A stretch of 64,000 nt of DNA from Bin75 sp965212135 (GTDB lineage Bacteria > Nitrospirota > Nitrospiria > Nitrospirales > UBA8639), in the NCBI GenBank assembly GCA_965212135.1, contig OZ243044.1:868001-932000 (forward strand). The letters are read 5' to 3'. Both the position numbers and the translations under genes were made by a program. The notes beneath the pieces are model-generated. The model was not told where the DNA came from. It made no database searches and saw only the letters and a program-made list of their open reading frames with translations. Below are positions 45,615 to 55,258 of this stretch, in pieces; positions within the stretch are counted from its first letter, which is position 1; each line of letters begins with the position of its first letter.

Positions 45615-46154
45615 CTACGATTCCTTTTCCGGAATATCGTCAAAGGAGACGTTAAAATACGCCACGTTGGGGTGTTGAAATTCCAATCGTTTTTCCCGTT
45701 CCGGAAACGCTCGGTCACCGATGGCCAGCAATTGTTCTTTGTTTAACTGCAACTGGCGTTTATCGTACACGGCCCACTCAAACTCCTGCGACATGCCCAG
45801 CGCATCCACCGGACAGGCCTGGACACACAACCCGCAGAAGAGGCAGCGGGTCATGTCCATAGAATATTCCTTGGCGTACCGCTTGGCGGGTTCCCCGGGC
45901 ACCTCGGCGCTCACCACCCGGATCACCCGGGACGGACACGCCGCCTCGCACAGATCGCACCCCACGCATTTCTCCGTGTCGTCGTCGTATCGCAGCAACC
46001 CCAACATGCCTCGATAATTATCAGGGAGCTGTTTCTTCACGTGGGGATACTCCAGAGTGATGGGACGGTATCGCACCAAATGCTTCAACGTCTCTTTCAT
46101 CCCCATGAGGATTTCAAAAAAGATGAGAGACTTGATCCATGCTTTGATCGTCAT
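45615..46154 (-). CDS. nuoI: NADH-quinone oxidoreductase subunit I
   Basis: 179 aa ferredoxin-like subunit with clusters N6a and N6b in the connecting arm of complex I. Two CxxCxxCxxxCP motifs: Cys63, 66, 69, 73 and Cys104, 107, 110, 114. An N-terminal amphipathic helix touches the membrane. It lies 19 bp after nuoH. Confidence 0.95.
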   Translation of the reverse strand: MTIKAWIKSLIFFEILMGMKETLKHLVRYRPITLEYPHVKKQLPDNYRGMLGLLRYDDDTEKCVGCDLCEAACPSRVIRVVSAEVPGEPAKRYAKEYSMDMTRCLFCGLCVQACPVDALGMSQEFEWAVYDKRQLQLNKEQLLAIGDRAFPEREKRLEFQHPNVAYFNVSFDDIPEKES

Positions 46155-46173
46155 AGACAGCTCGGCCTCGGCG

Positions 46174-47238
46174 TTATGAATGGGGGAACATGTAGGCGAG
46201 AATTGACGTCACCACCACGTTCCCCAGGGCAATGGGCAACAGCACCTTCCATCCAAACCGCATCAACTGGTCATACCGCAATCGCGGCAACGTGGCGCGC
46301 AGCCAGAAAAACAGAAACAGGAAAAAATAGACCTTGACGGTAAACCAGAAAATCCCCGTGATCCAGGCAAAATCCCCGGGCGCCTGCAAAAACGGGAACG
46401 GCGCATGCCATCCGCCGAAGAACAGCACGGTGGCCATGCACGACACCAGAATCATGTTCGCGTATTCCGCTAAAAAGAAAAACGCAAACCGCATGCCGCT
46501 GTATTCCGTGAAGAACCCCGCGACCAATTCGCTTTCGGCTTCGGGCAGGTCAAAGGGCAGCCGATTGGTTTCGGCAATGGACGCAATCAAAAACACGACA
46601 AAGGCGATGAATTGCGGAAACGGCAGAGGGTCAAAGGCAAACCAATGCCAAAACCCTCCGGCTTGCGCTTCCGTAATGGCGACGAGACTTAAACTGCCCG
46701 ACAGCAATAACACCCCGACAATCGCCAGCCCCACGTTCAGTTCGTAGCTGATCAACTGGGCCGCGGACCGCAACCCCCCCAACAATGCATATTTACTATT
46801 GGAGGCCCATCCTCCGAGAATGACCCCGTACGCGCCGATGGACGCAAACGCCAGAATGTAGAGCACGCCAATGTTGATGTCGCTGACGACAAAAGGCTTG
46901 AAGGCCACCCCCCAGACCTCGACCGTCCAGTTCGGCCCGAACGGAATGACGGCAAACCCGATCAGGGCCGGCACCAGCACAATGAGCGGGGCCAGACTGA
47001 ACATAATCTTGTTCGCCCCGGCCGGGATGATGTCTTCTTTGAAAAACAGTTTCAGCCCGTCGGCCACCGGCTGCAGAATGCCGTATGGCCCCACTTCCAT
47101 GGGGCCCATCCGATCCTGCATCCAGCTCAACACTTTGCGTTCCAGCAGCGTGAGCAACGCCACGGTCAGCAGCACCAAACCCATCACGGCCGCAATCTGC
47201 GACAGGGTCAACGCCAGTTTGATGCCGGTGCCAATCAC
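46174..47238 (-). CDS. nuoH: NADH-quinone oxidoreductase subunit H
   Basis: 354 aa membrane subunit at the quinone site, eight helices. Landmarks are LTLLERKVLSWMQDRMGPMEVGP near the N-terminus and AETNRLPFDLPEAESELVAGFFTEYSGM, the acidic loop near the quinone channel. The start is a GTG at 47238 with AAGGAG at 7 nt. It follows the toxin gene rather than nuoG directly. Confidence 0.95.
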   Translation of the reverse strand: MIGTGIKLALTLSQIAAVMGLVLLTVALLTLLERKVLSWMQDRMGPMEVGPYGILQPVADGLKLFFKEDIIPAGANKIMFSLAPLIVLVPALIGFAVIPFGPNWTVEVWGVAFKPFVVSDINIGVLYILAFASIGAYGVILGGWASNSKYALLGGLRSAAQLISYELNVGLAIVGVLLLSGSLSLVAITEAQAGGFWHWFAFDPLPFPQFIAFVVFLIASIAETNRLPFDLPEAESELVAGFFTEYSGMRFAFFFLAEYANMILVSCMATVLFFGGWHAPFPFLQAPGDFAWITGIFWFTVKVYFFLFLFFWLRATLPRLRYDQLMRFGWKVLLPIALGNVVVTSILAYMFPHS

Positions 47239-47253
47239 GGGAGAGCTCCTTGG

Positions 47254-47547
47254 TCAGATTCTTTCCAGCCAATACTGCGGACGACGTCTGTTGTGAGCAA
47301 CCGCCAGCACTTGCACGTTCTTCGACGACTCCCGAAAGAACACAATATATGGAAATTGTTTCATTCGTATGCGCCTGACATCCGGCTCTTTCTCAATAGG
47401 ATACCTGTGTGGCGCCTCACAAACCATACGCATATTTTTTTCAAACTCCACGAGCCAGGAAGCGCCAAGCCCGGCCCTTCGCGATTCAAAATACGCGACA
47501 GATTCAAGATACTCTGTTGCTGCCGCAGGATGGAAGTCATAGCTCAC
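47254..47547 (-). CDS. RelE/ParE-type toxin
   Basis: 97 aa. The fold motif is FHPAAATEYLESVAYFESRRAGLGASWLVEFEKNM, then YPIEKEPDVRRIRMKQFPYIVFFRE and AVAHNRRRPQYW, typical of ParE/RelE-superfamily toxins with a basic C-terminus. ParE types poison gyrase and RelE types cut mRNA; which applies cannot be told. It overlaps the antitoxin gene by ATGA and lies 15 bp before nuoH. Confidence 0.82.
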   Translation of the reverse strand: MSYDFHPAAATEYLESVAYFESRRAGLGASWLVEFEKNMRMVCEAPHRYPIEKEPDVRRIRMKQFPYIVFFRESSKNVQVLAVAHNRRRPQYWLERI

Positions 47548-47768
47548 CGAAGCAACGTCTGCGCTTTTCTTTTGACTTCATCCGCAGGGATTGGCTGCAC
47601 AAGCCCGGCATCAATTTCCCTGGCTCGACGCTGTACCTCAATAACCCATTCTTCATCTATGTCACCCACAGTTGGCGCATCAAGGCTCAAGAGAAGTTTC
47701 TGTGCCAACTCCGCTCTTGCTTCCTCGGGCAGGCGTAGCGCCTCATCTTCAATTTTCTTCAGATTCAT
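47544..47768 (-). CDS. Addiction-module antitoxin
   Basis: 74 aa. It matches the short 'addiction module protein' family paired with RelE/ParE toxins: helical N-terminus ALRLPEEARAELAQKLLLSLD and the WVIEVQRRAREIDAG segment. It precedes and overlaps the toxin gene by 4 bp. The unit interrupts the nuoG-nuoH junction. Confidence 0.78.
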   Translation of the reverse strand: MNLKKIEDEALRLPEEARAELAQKLLLSLDAPTVGDIDEEWVIEVQRRAREIDAGLVQPIPADEVKRKAQTLLR

Positions 47769-47798
47769 GTATGCCTCCCACGCTTGACTTTACCAGCA

Positions 47799-48815
47799 CT
47801 AACGACGCATCCCTCTAGAGGCCATGGGGCGCGACAATGTTGACATTCGGAAATCCGACTTGTCATTCGATCTTTGTAGTCGCGCAAGATAATGATTAAA
47901 ATCAAAGTTCGCAGCTTTTATCTCGCGCTGAAAGGACTGCATCCAGTTCCCAGCCAATTTTTGTTTTGAGTGTCGCTCACGACGGAAATAACGATTCTCC
48001 ATGTCATTCGAGGCAAGATCCGTAATCACGTTGAACAACGAATAGCCATTTTCTCCCAGCGTCTCTCCGTACTCATCCAACGTTTTGCACACAGTGTTCT
48101 CCAAAGCCCTGTATTCTTCACGACTTTCATTTGGGCTCTCAAATTTGATCTTGGATTTATCCTTGATTCCAAACAAAGCATAAATGAGATTGAAAGATTG
48201 TTCTTTGGATATCTGGTAGTTTTTAAGCGTATTAGCATACGCCTTAAACTGATCAAACAGATTTCGTATTTTTTCGTCTTGCAAGGCAAAGGTGACCGCA
48301 TCGTCTAGGTCATTCGTGATATGCCTGCTGTGACTGAACCGGAAACTAATCGTTTCGGTTTCAAAAATGACCCCGTTGAGACAGAGCTTCCTGCAAAAAC
48401 CGATGTCAAACCGCAATGCCTTTGAGGCGTTATAACTGTTCACGACTCGAACGTATGGAATGTACTCATCAGGCTGTGTCGGGCTGTCCCATAAATTCAT
48501 GATGTAATTTCGATGGATAAGATCAATAAAACAATAACTCGCCGTTGCGGGAGCATCCACGTTAAATATTTCAATGGTGTCAGCTTCATCAGGACCAAAC
48601 AATTCCCGGCAACATCGTTTTCCCAACTCTAGAGCTTGTTCGTTGTTAATGAGTTTATAGCCGCTACCGACAATGCCTAGCAGACGACCACTTCCGCTAC
48701 TATCAACCACTGCTCTGTAGGCCCCAAGCTTTCCGTTCTCCTGTATGCCATCCACACACACAGAGCGCAATTCAACAGAAAATTTCAAATCTTTAATGTC
48801 CGTAATCCGTGCCAT
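47799..48815 (-). CDS. DUF932-type protein inside the nuo operon
   Basis: 338 aa, A+T-richer than its nuo neighbours. It matches the DUF932 (phage/plasmid-like) family: GYRAVVDSSGSG-like GAYRAVVDSSGSGRLLGIVGSGYKLINNEQAL, YVRVVNSYNASKALRFDIGFCRKLCLNGVIF and RFSHSRH. Such proteins are common on plasmids and phages, function unknown. Its ATG lies inside the 3' end of nuoG and the reading frames overlap by 23 bp, so nuoG is left intact. Together with the toxin-antitoxin pair it forms a 1.5-kb insert. Confidence 0.72.
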   Translation of the reverse strand: MARITDIKDLKFSVELRSVCVDGIQENGKLGAYRAVVDSSGSGRLLGIVGSGYKLINNEQALELGKRCCRELFGPDEADTIEIFNVDAPATASYCFIDLIHRNYIMNLWDSPTQPDEYIPYVRVVNSYNASKALRFDIGFCRKLCLNGVIFETETISFRFSHSRHITNDLDDAVTFALQDEKIRNLFDQFKAYANTLKNYQISKEQSFNLIYALFGIKDKSKIKFESPNESREEYRALENTVCKTLDEYGETLGENGYSLFNVITDLASNDMENRYFRRERHSKQKLAGNWMQSFQREIKAANFDFNHYLARLQRSNDKSDFRMSTLSRPMASRGMRR

Positions 48816-51510
48816 ACTCTATGCCTTGTTTCAACGCACTCTCTTTCACAATAGTGACATCCGTCGTCTTCCACACGGGCACGCCTGTTTGAGGATCAAC
48901 CGTCAACGCAAACAGGGGCCGCACGGTCTGATCAAAGTGCTCGGGAAACCAGGCCACGTCATCGGGCACACGGTCGTTCAGCGTGACGGGAACCGTGGCC
49001 TGTCCACGCGCATTGGACAGGCGCACCGCGTCGCCTTCTTCAACCCCCAGTCGCCGCGCCTCGGCGGCGTTGATCTGCAAACGGCCTTCTCCCTCAATGT
49101 CCATCAATCCCTTCGCGCGCGTGCTGTATTTTCCGGAATGATACAGGGACTGGACCAACCGCAGCGTCAGCGATCCTTGCGGCATGGAGAACGGCTGCCG
49201 GATCGTGTAGCGACGGTCGAAATCCTCCTTGAACCCATCGGTCACGTATCGGTCAACCGTGTCCGCGTCAACCTGCGGAGGCGCGGGCGCCGGGCCGAGC
49301 AGCCCATACCCCGGAACCGCTCCGCGTATTTCCTTGAAGATGTCTTTGGCCGCCGCGTACTCAATCGGATGATCCATCAACACGGACAGCGCCGAAAAGA
49401 TTTCCCAATCGGGGCGGCTCTCTCCCGACGGTTCAACCGATTCGCGAACGGGCTGGACGTGGCCTTCCGTATTGGTAAACGTGCCGTCCTTTTCCATGGC
49501 CGAACACGCCGGAAACACTACGTGCGCCCGCTTCGCGGTTTCCGTTAAAAACATGTCCTGACAGACCACAAACTCCAGGGCCTCCAGGGCATCGGCCACC
49601 CTCGCATCGGGCGGTAACGATTCCACGGGATTTTCCCCCACGATAAACAATGATTTGATGCCGCCGGTTTTCGCCCGGTCCAACATGTCCGGCAAGGTGG
49701 CCGAGGGTCCCGTCGGCACATCGTGCCCACAGGCTTGCGCGAAGGCCGCACGCCCTTCCCGGGCATGCAGGTCGAACGGACCGGGAAGATAGTCGGCCAC
49801 CGCCCCCATCTCCACGGCGCCCTGCTCATTATTTTCTTCCGCCAGACAGCCAAGCCCCGAACCCCGACGCTGGAGATGACCGGTCAGAATCTGAAGATCC
49901 AGGAGATTGGTCACCATCCCTTCTCCCCCAAGCGAACGCAACACGTCCTGGCCCACCAGCGTCACCGCGCGCTCCGCCCGCGCGTACGTCCGAACCGCCG
50001 CTTCACAATCCGTTTGGGACAGACCGGAACGCTCCCGAACTGTTTGCCAGGACACATCGGCGACTTTGGCCCGTATCGCGTCCACAAACCGCGGCGCCCG
50101 TTTGGCGATATCCTCATTGACCAGGTCGCAGGCACACACGGCTTTCAGCAGTCCCAGAATGGCCGCGTCAAAGTGTCCGCTCCGCACGGTCAGGTGATGC
50201 CGGGAAAGCGTCGTGATATTACTCACCGTCGAACGGACCGGCAACAGGGATTCCAGCGTGACCAGCGCCGCCCCGCCGCGCTTCACGGCCCGCTTCACGT
50301 TGAGAGCCGTAATGGGATTCGCCGCATGGAGATTGGTGCCGACCAGCAGGATGCCGTCGGCCCGCACAATATCCTCATAGCGAACCGTCCACCGATGCGC
50401 GCCCTGCACGCGCCGGAGCGCCCGCATCCCGTTGATATAGCCGTACCGCGCGCTGCTATCAATCTGATTCGTCCCGACCGCGAGACGCATGAATTTCTGA
50501 AACAGGTACAAGTCTTCATTGGTGCACCGGGCCGTGATGAGTCCGCCAATCGCGTCCGCACCATGCGCCGCGCGAATCGCCGTGAACCGCCGGGCCACGT
50601 GTTCCAACGCGTCTTCCCAGGTGACGCCGGCAAAGGAGCCATCGGCTTGACGCATGAGCGGACGTTGCAAGCGGTCGGCATGCGCGCCGGCATGATACCC
50701 AAAATATCCACGGGCACAGAGGTCGCCGTCATTCCGGCCTGTCCCGAGCGCGGAATTCACTTCGATCAATTGATTATTTTTGTGCTGAACCGTCATCTGA
50801 CATCCGTCCCCGCAATAGGCACAAATGGTGTCCGTTCGTTTCAGCATCCACGGACGAAAGTCATACATGGACAACCGGCTGGTAATGGCGCCGACCGGAC
50901 AAATCTGAATACACCCGCCGCACATATCACATTCAAGTTCATGGCCGGCCCAGTGCGTAATCTGGGTCAGCGTCCCCCGCCCGACGGGAGCCAGCGCCTG
51001 CGCGTCCATGACTTCGTCGCAATAGCGCACACAGCGCATGCACGACACGCAACGATTCATTTGTGTTTCAATGACCGGGCCAAGGTATTGTTTGGGAAAC
51101 ACCCGCTTCAATTCCTTGAACCGGCTGACCGAGGGCGTGTATTCATGCGAAAAATCCTGCAGGTCGCAGCGGCCGCCCTGATCGCACACCGGGCAGTCAA
51201 GCGGATGATTGCTCAACAGCAGTTCCAGCACCGATTGGCGCGCCGCCTCGACATGGGCGACCGAAGACCGCACGACCATGCCGTCGGACACGCGCGTGCT
51301 ACACGAGGTCTGGAGTTTGGGAATTTTTTCGATTTCCACCAAACACATCCGGCAGTTCGCGTCGGGGTCCAGCTTCGGGTGGTAACAGAAATGCGGCACC
51401 ATCACGCCCACTTGCCGCGCCGCCTCAATCACGAGTGTCCCTTCCGGAACCTGCGCACTCATTCCGTCAATCGTGATCGTCACCATTTTTTGGGAAGCGG
51501 CAATCGGCAT
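48793..51510 (-). CDS. nuoG: NADH-quinone oxidoreductase subunit G
   Basis: About 905 aa catalytic-arm subunit. The N-terminal [2Fe-2S] is bound by the FCYHP and ANCRMC cysteines. The His/Cys cluster follows in HPLDCPVCDQGGRCDLQDFSHEY. CVSCMRCVRYCDEV and CDMCGGCIQICPVG form further clusters. CAYCGDGC plus a later Cys (GDLCARG) suggest an N7-type cluster, absent from many complex I. A molybdopterin-oxidoreductase-like domain follows. The ATG at 51510 has AGGTGA at suitable distance; a GTG at 51522 and an ATG at 51486 are alternatives. Confidence 0.92.
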   Translation of the reverse strand: MPIAASQKMVTITIDGMSAQVPEGTLVIEAARQVGVMVPHFCYHPKLDPDANCRMCLVEIEKIPKLQTSCSTRVSDGMVVRSSVAHVEAARQSVLELLLSNHPLDCPVCDQGGRCDLQDFSHEYTPSVSRFKELKRVFPKQYLGPVIETQMNRCVSCMRCVRYCDEVMDAQALAPVGRGTLTQITHWAGHELECDMCGGCIQICPVGAITSRLSMYDFRPWMLKRTDTICAYCGDGCQMTVQHKNNQLIEVNSALGTGRNDGDLCARGYFGYHAGAHADRLQRPLMRQADGSFAGVTWEDALEHVARRFTAIRAAHGADAIGGLITARCTNEDLYLFQKFMRLAVGTNQIDSSARYGYINGMRALRRVQGAHRWTVRYEDIVRADGILLVGTNLHAANPITALNVKRAVKRGGAALVTLESLLPVRSTVSNITTLSRHHLTVRSGHFDAAILGLLKAVCACDLVNEDIAKRAPRFVDAIRAKVADVSWQTVRERSGLSQTDCEAAVRTYARAERAVTLVGQDVLRSLGGEGMVTNLLDLQILTGHLQRRGSGLGCLAEENNEQGAVEMGAVADYLPGPFDLHAREGRAAFAQACGHDVPTGPSATLPDMLDRAKTGGIKSLFIVGENPVESLPPDARVADALEALEFVVCQDMFLTETAKRAHVVFPACSAMEKDGTFTNTEGHVQPVRESVEPSGESRPDWEIFSALSVLMDHPIEYAAAKDIFKEIRGAVPGYGLLGPAPAPPQVDADTVDRYVTDGFKEDFDRRYTIRQPFSMPQGSLTLRLVQSLYHSGKYSTRAKGLMDIEGEGRLQINAAEARRLGVEEGDAVRLSNARGQATVPVTLNDRVPDDVAWFPEHFDQTVRPLFALTVDPQTGVPVWKTTDVTIVKESALKQGIEYGTDYGH

Positions 51511-51522
51511 CGTCCGTTTCAC

Positions 51523-52830
51523 CTACACCGTCAGCACGGGAATGTCTTTCCTGTCGGCCTTCAGGGCCTCGGCCTCTTCAATCAACGCCTCATACTCATG
51601 CCGCCAATACTTCAACGTACTTTGAACGGGGGCGATTTCCGCGTCTCCAAACGCACACACCGTCCGGCCGCCGATATTGCCGCAAACGTCCGTGAGCGTC
51701 CGTAAATCGTCCGGGCGGCCCTGCTTGTTCAGTACGCGCTGCAAAATCTGCACGATCCAGGCGCTGCCTTCCCGGCAAGGCGTACATTTCCCGCATGATT
51801 CATGATAGAAAAATTCCATCAACCGCAGGGCCGCCCACACCATGCTCGTCCCTTCTTCCATCACGGTCACCCCGCCGGACCCCGACATGGAACCCGCCAT
51901 GGCCACCGACTCAAAATCCATCTGGATCGTGATGTGTTCGGGAGTCAAAAAAGGCGCCGATGCGCCACCCGGAATAAACGCCTTGAGGGGTTTTTCGGAC
52001 CGCATCCCGCCCCCAAGCTCATAAATCAACTCCCGGAACGTCACGTTGACGGGCAATTCATAATTCCCCGGACGCCGCACATGCCCGCTCAAACAAAAGA
52101 TCCGCGTGCCGGGGCTTTTGGGGGGCGCGCCGATTGCGGCATACCAGGCGTCTCCCCGATTGATAATATGGGGGATATTGGCCAGCGTCTCGACATTATT
52201 GACCACCGTGGGTTTCTGATAGAGGCCATGCGTGGCCGGGAACGGCGGCTTGCTCCGGGGCTTTCCGCGCTTGCCTTCCAACGATTCGAGCAGCGCCGTT
52301 TCCTCGCCGCAAATATAGGCTCCGGCTCCCGCATGCACGTAGATGTTGATGGTGACGCCGCTGCCGTAAATATCGGCGCCGGTGTGCCCGGCCTGCCTGG
52401 CTTCGGCAATCGCGCGCTCCAGAATTTTCGCGCCAAGCCGAAATTCACCCCGTATGTAGATGTAGGCGGTTTGCGCGCCAATGGCATAACAGGCGATGGC
52501 CATGCCTTCAAGAATCTGGTGGGGGTCGCGCTCCAGTAATTGACGGTCCTTAAACGTACCCGGCTCGCTTTCATCGGCGTTACAGCACAGGTAGTTGGGT
52601 CCGGGGTGATCCTTGGGAATAAACCCCCACTTCACCCCCGTTGGAAACCCGGCGCCGCCCCGACCGCGCAAGCCGGATTTTTTCACCGTTTCGATAATGT
52701 CGGCCGGCGGCACGCGCCCCAGAACTTTTTTCAACGCCTGATACCCGCCGGCTCCCTCATAATCGGCAAGAGACCCGGTGTAGCCCGGTTGTTCCATGTT
52801 CTTCAGGAGAATTTTTTCAAACGTCTTCAT
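51523..52830 (-). CDS. nuoF: NADH-quinone oxidoreductase subunit F
   Basis: 435 aa, binds NADH, FMN and cluster N3. The Gly-rich FMN/NADH segment is GLRGRGGAGFPTGVKW, followed by NADESEPGTFKDR. The N3 ligands are Cys346, 349, 352 (SCGKCTPCREG) and Cys392. Its ATG overlaps the nuoE stop (ATGA). Confidence 0.96.
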   Translation of the reverse strand: MKTFEKILLKNMEQPGYTGSLADYEGAGGYQALKKVLGRVPPADIIETVKKSGLRGRGGAGFPTGVKWGFIPKDHPGPNYLCCNADESEPGTFKDRQLLERDPHQILEGMAIACYAIGAQTAYIYIRGEFRLGAKILERAIAEARQAGHTGADIYGSGVTINIYVHAGAGAYICGEETALLESLEGKRGKPRSKPPFPATHGLYQKPTVVNNVETLANIPHIINRGDAWYAAIGAPPKSPGTRIFCLSGHVRRPGNYELPVNVTFRELIYELGGGMRSEKPLKAFIPGGASAPFLTPEHITIQMDFESVAMAGSMSGSGGVTVMEEGTSMVWAALRLMEFFYHESCGKCTPCREGSAWIVQILQRVLNKQGRPDDLRTLTDVCGNIGGRTVCAFGDAEIAPVQSTLKYWRHEYEALIEEAEALKADRKDIPVLTV

Positions 52831-53360
52831 GGTGGCGCCGCGCCGGCCCGTTCCGGTAGCATAAACGGTCCGCTTTTCATGGAACAGTCACCCGTCCGTT
52901 TTAACTCGTCCACGATCCGGCCGACTTTGTCCTGCGTGAGCCGCTCATAATAATCGTCATTAATCTGCATCATCGGCCCGGTGCCGCACGACCCCAAACA
53001 TTCCACGGCACTCAAGGTGAACAACTTATCCTCCGAGGTTTGGCCCGCGCCAAGACCCAGATGCGTGCGCAACCAGGCGAGCAGATCATCCGCCCCGACC
53101 AGTCCGCACATGAGCGAACGGCACACCTGGACGTGGAATTTCCCAATCGGTTTGAGGTGCAACATGGTGTAAAACGTCGCGGTCTCAAACACCTGGGGAG
53201 GGGTGATATCCAACAGGCCGGCAATCTCCCGCATGGCGGCCTGGCTCACGTACCCTTCCTCCCGCTGCGCCAGATTCAACAACGGGAGCAGCGCCGAGCG
53301 CCGCACCGGATAGCGGCTCAAAATGTCATCAACGACGTCCCGATGTTTTTCCAACACCAT
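52827..53360 (-). CDS. nuoE: NADH-quinone oxidoreductase subunit E
   Basis: 177 aa thioredoxin-like subunit with the [2Fe-2S] cluster N1a. Ligands Cys80 and Cys85 (VCRSLMC), Cys121 and Cys125 (ECLGSC). It overlaps nuoF. It lies 74 bp after nuoCD. Confidence 0.95.
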   Translation of the reverse strand: MVLEKHRDVVDDILSRYPVRRSALLPLLNLAQREEGYVSQAAMREIAGLLDITPPQVFETATFYTMLHLKPIGKFHVQVCRSLMCGLVGADDLLAWLRTHLGLGAGQTSEDKLFTLSAVECLGSCGTGPMMQINDDYYERLTQDKVGRIVDELKRTGDCSMKSGPFMLPERAGAAPP

Positions 53361-53434
53361 GCCGATTTACGCGACGTCCCGCCGGACACGGCGGCGTCGC
53401 TCGCCTTTCGTTCTGTTCACGGATAGACGACCGC

Positions 53435-55204
53435 TCACCGGTCACATTCTCCCATGACAATGTCATAGGTTCCAAAAATAGTGATAATATCAGAAATCAG
53501 ATAGCCGCGGGCCATGAAATCAAACGCCCCCATATGAACAAACGACGGCGAGCGGATTTTCATCCGATAGGGACGCGGGCTGCCGTCGCTGATCAGGAAA
53601 AATCCCAGTTCGCCTTTGGGGACCTCCGTGCCGCAATACGTTTCCCCCTTCGGGGGCTTAAACCCTTGCGTAAAGATGATGAAATGATGGATGAGACTTT
53701 CCATATCCCGCATCACGGCCGGCTTGGGCGGCGGAATCACCTGCGGCATATCCGCCATAATGGGGCCTTCGGGCAACTGATCCAGGCATTGCTCGATGAT
53801 GCGAGCGCTTTGCCGCATTTCTTCAACGCGAATCCAGTACCGGTCATAGGTGTCGCCGTCCTTGCCGACCGGGACTTCCCACTCCACGCGGTCATAGACG
53901 CCATACGGCTCAAGTTTGCGCACGTCATAGACCACGCCCGACCCGCGAAGCGTCGGCCCGGTCAGCCCAAAGTTAATCGCGTCCTCCCCGGAAATCACCG
54001 CCACGCCTTTGGTTCTGGCCACCCAGATCCGGTTTTTTTGCAGCAGCGTGTCATATTCCCGCAGATGCAGGGGAAACGTTTTCAAAAATGCGCGCAGGCG
54101 TGCAATCACGTCCGTGGTGAGATCGCTGTCCACGCCGCCGATGCGGTAATAATTCAGCGTCAACCGCGCGCCGCATAAGGTTTCAAACAGATCCAGCAGG
54201 ACTTCCCGCTCACGAAACGTCCAGAAAAAAACCGTCATGGCTCCAATATCCAGGGCCTGCGTGCCCAGCCAGAAGAGGTGGCCGACGATGCGCTGCACTT
54301 CGGCCACAATCGTCCGAACGTACTCGGCGCGCTCCGGCACGGTCACGCCCACCAGTTTTTCAACCGCGCGCACATAGGCATAGTTGTTTGTCATCGCGCA
54401 GACGTAATCCAAGCGATCCGTATGCGGAAGTATCTGCGTGTAATGGAGCCCTTCGGCGAGTTTTTCAACGCCGCGATGCAAATACCCCAGGTCGGGAATC
54501 GCTTTGGACACCCGCTCGCCGTCCAGTTCCAGCACCACCCGCAACACGCCATGCGTGCTGGGATGCTGCGGCCCCATATTGAGCAGCAATTCGGTCGTGC
54601 GCGTTCCGGAGCCGGGCTGCTCCCCGGCCATAAAGACGTGCCGTTGCGTATCCGGAATGTCCTGTTCGGTCCATTCGCTGACCGGCTCATCCAGCCGCGG
54701 CAGAAACTCAAACGTGCTGCGCCAGCCCCTTCCTTCGGCGGGAAAATCCTTTCGCAGGGGATACCCTTCCTCATAATCTTCCGGCATGAGAATCCGCCGC
54801 AGGTCTGGATGGCCTTCAAACGTAATCCCCATCAGGTCGTACACCTCGCGTTCAAGAAAATTCGCGCCCTTCCAAATCGTCGTGATCGTCCCAATCGCGG
54901 GATTGTCTTCGGACACCCTGGCTTTCAGGCGAATCCGCGTAACGTGCGCCAGGGAGAGAAAGTGATAGATGACCTCAAACCGTTCCGGATCATCGGGATA
55001 GTCAGCCGAACAGATGTCGGTAATATGATCAAACGCCAACGCGGGATCGTCGTGCAAAAACCGCGCCACGTCAACAAGATCCCCCGCCCGCACCTGTGCC
55101 GAAAGGTCTCCCCGCTTCAGATCTTCATGGACGGACAGAACCGCCTCGGGAAAACGGGCTTGCAATGTTTCAAGAACGCGGTGCATGGATTTCATGGCCG
55201 ACAT
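53435..55204 (-). CDS. nuoCD: Fused NADH-quinone oxidoreductase subunits C and D
   Basis: About 589 aa. Residues 1-190 are NuoC (30-kDa-type: YDLMGITFEGHPDLRRILMPEDYEGYPLRKDF-like segment) and the rest NuoD (49-kDa-type: LNMGPQHPSTHGVLRVVLELDGE, DIGAMTVFFWTFREREVLLDLFE), which lines the quinone site beside NuoB. The ATG at 55204 and those at 55195 and 55186 are in frame. The ATG at 55186 lies at the edge of a 58-bp direct repeat and is probably the ancestral start, since similarity begins there (MHRVLETLQARF). Nearby inserts place hicB just upstream. Confidence 0.93.
   Translation of the reverse strand: MSAMKSMHRVLETLQARFPEAVLSVHEDLKRGDLSAQVRAGDLVDVARFLHDDPALAFDHITDICSADYPDDPERFEVIYHFLSLAHVTRIRLKARVSEDNPAIGTITTIWKGANFLEREVYDLMGITFEGHPDLRRILMPEDYEEGYPLRKDFPAEGRGWRSTFEFLPRLDEPVSEWTEQDIPDTQRHVFMAGEQPGSGTRTTELLLNMGPQHPSTHGVLRVVLELDGERVSKAIPDLGYLHRGVEKLAEGLHYTQILPHTDRLDYVCAMTNNYAYVRAVEKLVGVTVPERAEYVRTIVAEVQRIVGHLFWLGTQALDIGAMTVFFWTFREREVLLDLFETLCGARLTLNYYRIGGVDSDLTTDVIARLRAFLKTFPLHLREYDTLLQKNRIWVARTKGVAVISGEDAINFGLTGPTLRGSGVVYDVRKLEPYGVYDRVEWEVPVGKDGDTYDRYWIRVEEMRQSARIIEQCLDQLPEGPIMADMPQVIPPPKPAVMRDMESLIHHFIIFTQGFKPPKGETYCGTEVPKGELGFFLISDGSPRPYRMKIRSPSFVHMGAFDFMARGYLISDIITIFGTYDIVMGECDR
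55131..55188. repeat. 58-bp direct repeat, copy 1 (nuoC 5' end)
   Basis: Identical over 58 bp to 55765-55822, same orientation. This copy holds the nuoC start ATG (55186) and codons 1-18. The identity ends abruptly on both sides. The two copies enclose 576 bp containing hicB and hicA. Confidence 0.95.
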
Positions 55205-55258
55205 GAGATGAGCAATGAAGCCGCGACAACGGCGCGCATCGGCGGACCGGCGCGGCGA

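Noticed and set aside
49723..51705. 660-codon open frame on the plus strand opposite nuoG
   Set aside because: It is antisense to an intact nuoG with all Fe-S motifs; its composition is that of a G+C-rich codon-position shadow (His/Arg/Pro-rich).
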